Positions 41,455 through 42,472 of a stretch of 42,472 nt of DNA are shown here, piece after piece. Each line of letters starts with the position of its first letter. Within the stretch, counting starts at the first letter, position 1. Origin of the DNA: Oceanispirochaeta sp. (GTDB lineage Bacteria > Spirochaetota > Spirochaetia > DSM-2461); NCBI RefSeq assembly GCF_027859075.1, contig NZ_JAQIBL010000235.1, forward strand, positions 1 to 42,472, read 5' to 3'. Both the position numbers and the translations under genes were made by a program. The notes beneath the pieces are model-generated. The model saw nothing but the letters and a program-made list of their open reading frames with translations. It was not told where the DNA came from and ran no database searches.

Positions 41455-42349
41455 ACTGACGACGGAACTCATGGATCAGATCATTTTTGCCATGGAGAAT
41501 CAGAATGAGTCCTTCCTGCTGGACTCGCTGAGTCTGATGATTATCCCTGATACAGGGGAAGAGTCGGACCCCAACGCGATACCTCTGCCAGCCTGGAATC
41601 CGAGTGATGGTTATCAGCTTATGGACAGCTATACGGGTATCCTGAAAAATCCTATATACAGAGAAAGATTAAGAACCATCCTGAACACGGGCCGGGGGGT
41701 CTTCAGAGGGTTTAAAAATGTTCTTAAAGAACGTCCTGATCTGGAGAAAGCCTGGTTCGCTCATAAAGACCGTGAAATGAAGAGACGGGTCCATCTCTGG
41801 TATTCCGAGCTTTGTGATTATTGGGGAGTTGAATCTGAGGGAGAAGAACCCGAAGATATCTCGGATCTTTTTCATGATGATTTTTCCATGGAGATGACGA
41901 ATCCAGAATCGGAAGAATTCCAGGCTGCCCAGGATTCCCTTATAGATGAAATATTTTCTGAGAGTTCTCTCTCTCTTAAAGAATTGCTGATTGCCTATAG
42001 TCCATTGAATTGTAAACCTTCTGAATACGCGGTTCGTGCTCAAAGTCCCGACGGCAGCGGCTGCGGATTTATAGGGCTGAATCTTGAATCCAGGGGAAAT
42101 GACCTTTATGCTATTCTGAATTGTCTCTATATCCTTCCCGAATACCGTGGAGCTGGAATTGCCTCAGGGCTTCTGGATTATGTCTCTGAATATTGTTTTC
42201 ATTCCAAAGTAAACTCATTGCTTGTACAACTCCCACCGGAGGGAGAGGTTTTAAGGGAAAATTTGGAAAGACGGGGTTTTAAACAGATCGGGCCTTATCT
42301 GCTGCTCGAAGTTGAACACTGGTACTATGAGCAGCAGGGAAACAGCTAG
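41438..42349 (+). CDS. UPF0158 domain fused to a GNAT acetyltransferase
   Basis: Protein of 303 residues. Residues 1-130 match the UPF0158 family (LNTGRGVFRGFKNVL corresponds to the G+GAFR.FKD pattern, then KAWFAHKDREMKRRVHLW). Residues about 160-295 form a GNAT domain with the acetyl-CoA loop YRGAGIASGLL (236-246) and a final RRGFKQIGPYLLLEV. An acidic linker (131-160) joins them. Neither domain has a known substrate here. The ATG lies 17 bases before the proS stop, with GGAGAG upstream, so it is translationally linked to proS. Confidence 0.82.
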   Translation: MSQQFKLTTELMDQIIFAMENQNESFLLDSLSLMIIPDTGEESDPNAIPLPAWNPSDGYQLMDSYTGILKNPIYRERLRTILNTGRGVFRGFKNVLKERPDLEKAWFAHKDREMKRRVHLWYSELCDYWGVESEGEEPEDISDLFHDDFSMEMTNPESEEFQAAQDSLIDEIFSESSLSLKELLIAYSPLNCKPSEYAVRAQSPDGSGCGFIGLNLESRGNDLYAILNCLYILPEYRGAGIASGLLDYVSEYCFHSKVNSLLVQLPPEGEVLRENLERRGFKQIGPYLLLEVEHWYYEQQGNS

Positions 42350-42472
42350 CAGCCTGTCGGACTTAGTGCTTTTGAAACTATTTTTAGAGATTTTTCTTCT
42401 ATTTTAGGAACGAATGAGGAGAATATCGAGCATATTTGACAATTGAGTGACGAAGAAGAGATGAAAAAGATC
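42350..42472. mobile_element. Possible left end of an insertion sequence (cut by window edge)
   Basis: Immediately after the GNAT stop the sequence CAGCCTGTCGGACTTAGTG begins, followed by an AT-rich tract with TTTTTAGAGATTTTTCTTC and GAATGAGGAGAATATCGAGC. The wording resembles terminal inverted repeats and subterminal regions of IS elements that end in CAGCCTGT-type repeats. No transposase is visible before the edge, so this is a resemblance only. Confidence 0.25.

Overview
The window reads as a chromosomal segment of a free-living, Gram-negative-type bacterium, most probably a member of the Spirochaetota (Spirochaeta/Oceanispirochaeta-like). This rests on overall gene content: LolA-like and RodZ-like genes directly upstream of rimO, a HAMP-less multi-TM chemoreceptor, a CvfB-type S1 protein, an archaeal-type UMP kinase, a relaxed lipobox, and dense operons with many ATGA overlaps. 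No single gene proves it. I see no tRNA, rRNA, CRISPR array or prophage; one possible insertion-sequence end sits at the right edge. No stretch over 300 bases lacks a gene.

Region 1 (1-6800) holds the most interesting unit. An AlgB/NtrC-type sigma-54 response regulator and a KinB-like sensor kinase form a two-gene operon on the minus strand. Just downstream, on the same strand, three ATGA-coupled genes follow: a Cys-rich pseudo-receiver, ktrB and ktrA. A well-formed sigma-54 promoter (AGGCAC-N5-TTGCA) precedes this operon, with a repeated TTGCAATAT box about 90 and 120 bp upstream of the predicted start site. A perfect 19-bp-arm palindrome runs from the -12 element to the start codon. Together these suggest a dedicated, sigma-54-driven, possibly redox- or metal-sensing circuit for potassium uptake.

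Region 2 (6800-17850) is metabolic: a half-size AbrB-type membrane protein coupled to a PabB-PabC fusion, two small proteins (one a lone AraC-like half HTH, one a 54-residue Cys protein), the three-gene proton-translocating transhydrogenase, a YqhD-type aldehyde/alcohol reductase, a tandem WHy lipoprotein, and a long-chain acyl-CoA synthetase behind a strong palindromic operator.

Region 3 (17800-29400) has cvfB and a chemoreceptor on the minus strand, a GH3 hexosaminidase divergent from a GAF-type PEP-phosphotransferase (PtsP) followed by a class 3 lipase, a GH4 glycosidase divergent from its likely LacI regulator, a PflX-like radical SAM protein and an archaeal-type UMP kinase.

Region 4 (29400-38200) contains a lolA-rodZ-rimO-uvrD operon with two poorly known tail genes, then rplM-rpsI-recX, a CheY-like regulator and acylphosphatase. 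Region 5 (38200-42472) has enolase, divergent from proS and a UPF0158-GNAT fusion.

A recurring feature is a sigma-70-type promoter whose -10 box ends 6-8 nt before the start codon, with no useful Shine-Dalgarno sequence (ptsP, lacI-type, lolA, proS, cvfB, perhaps the sigma-54 regulator and pflX-like). This implies leaderless transcripts.
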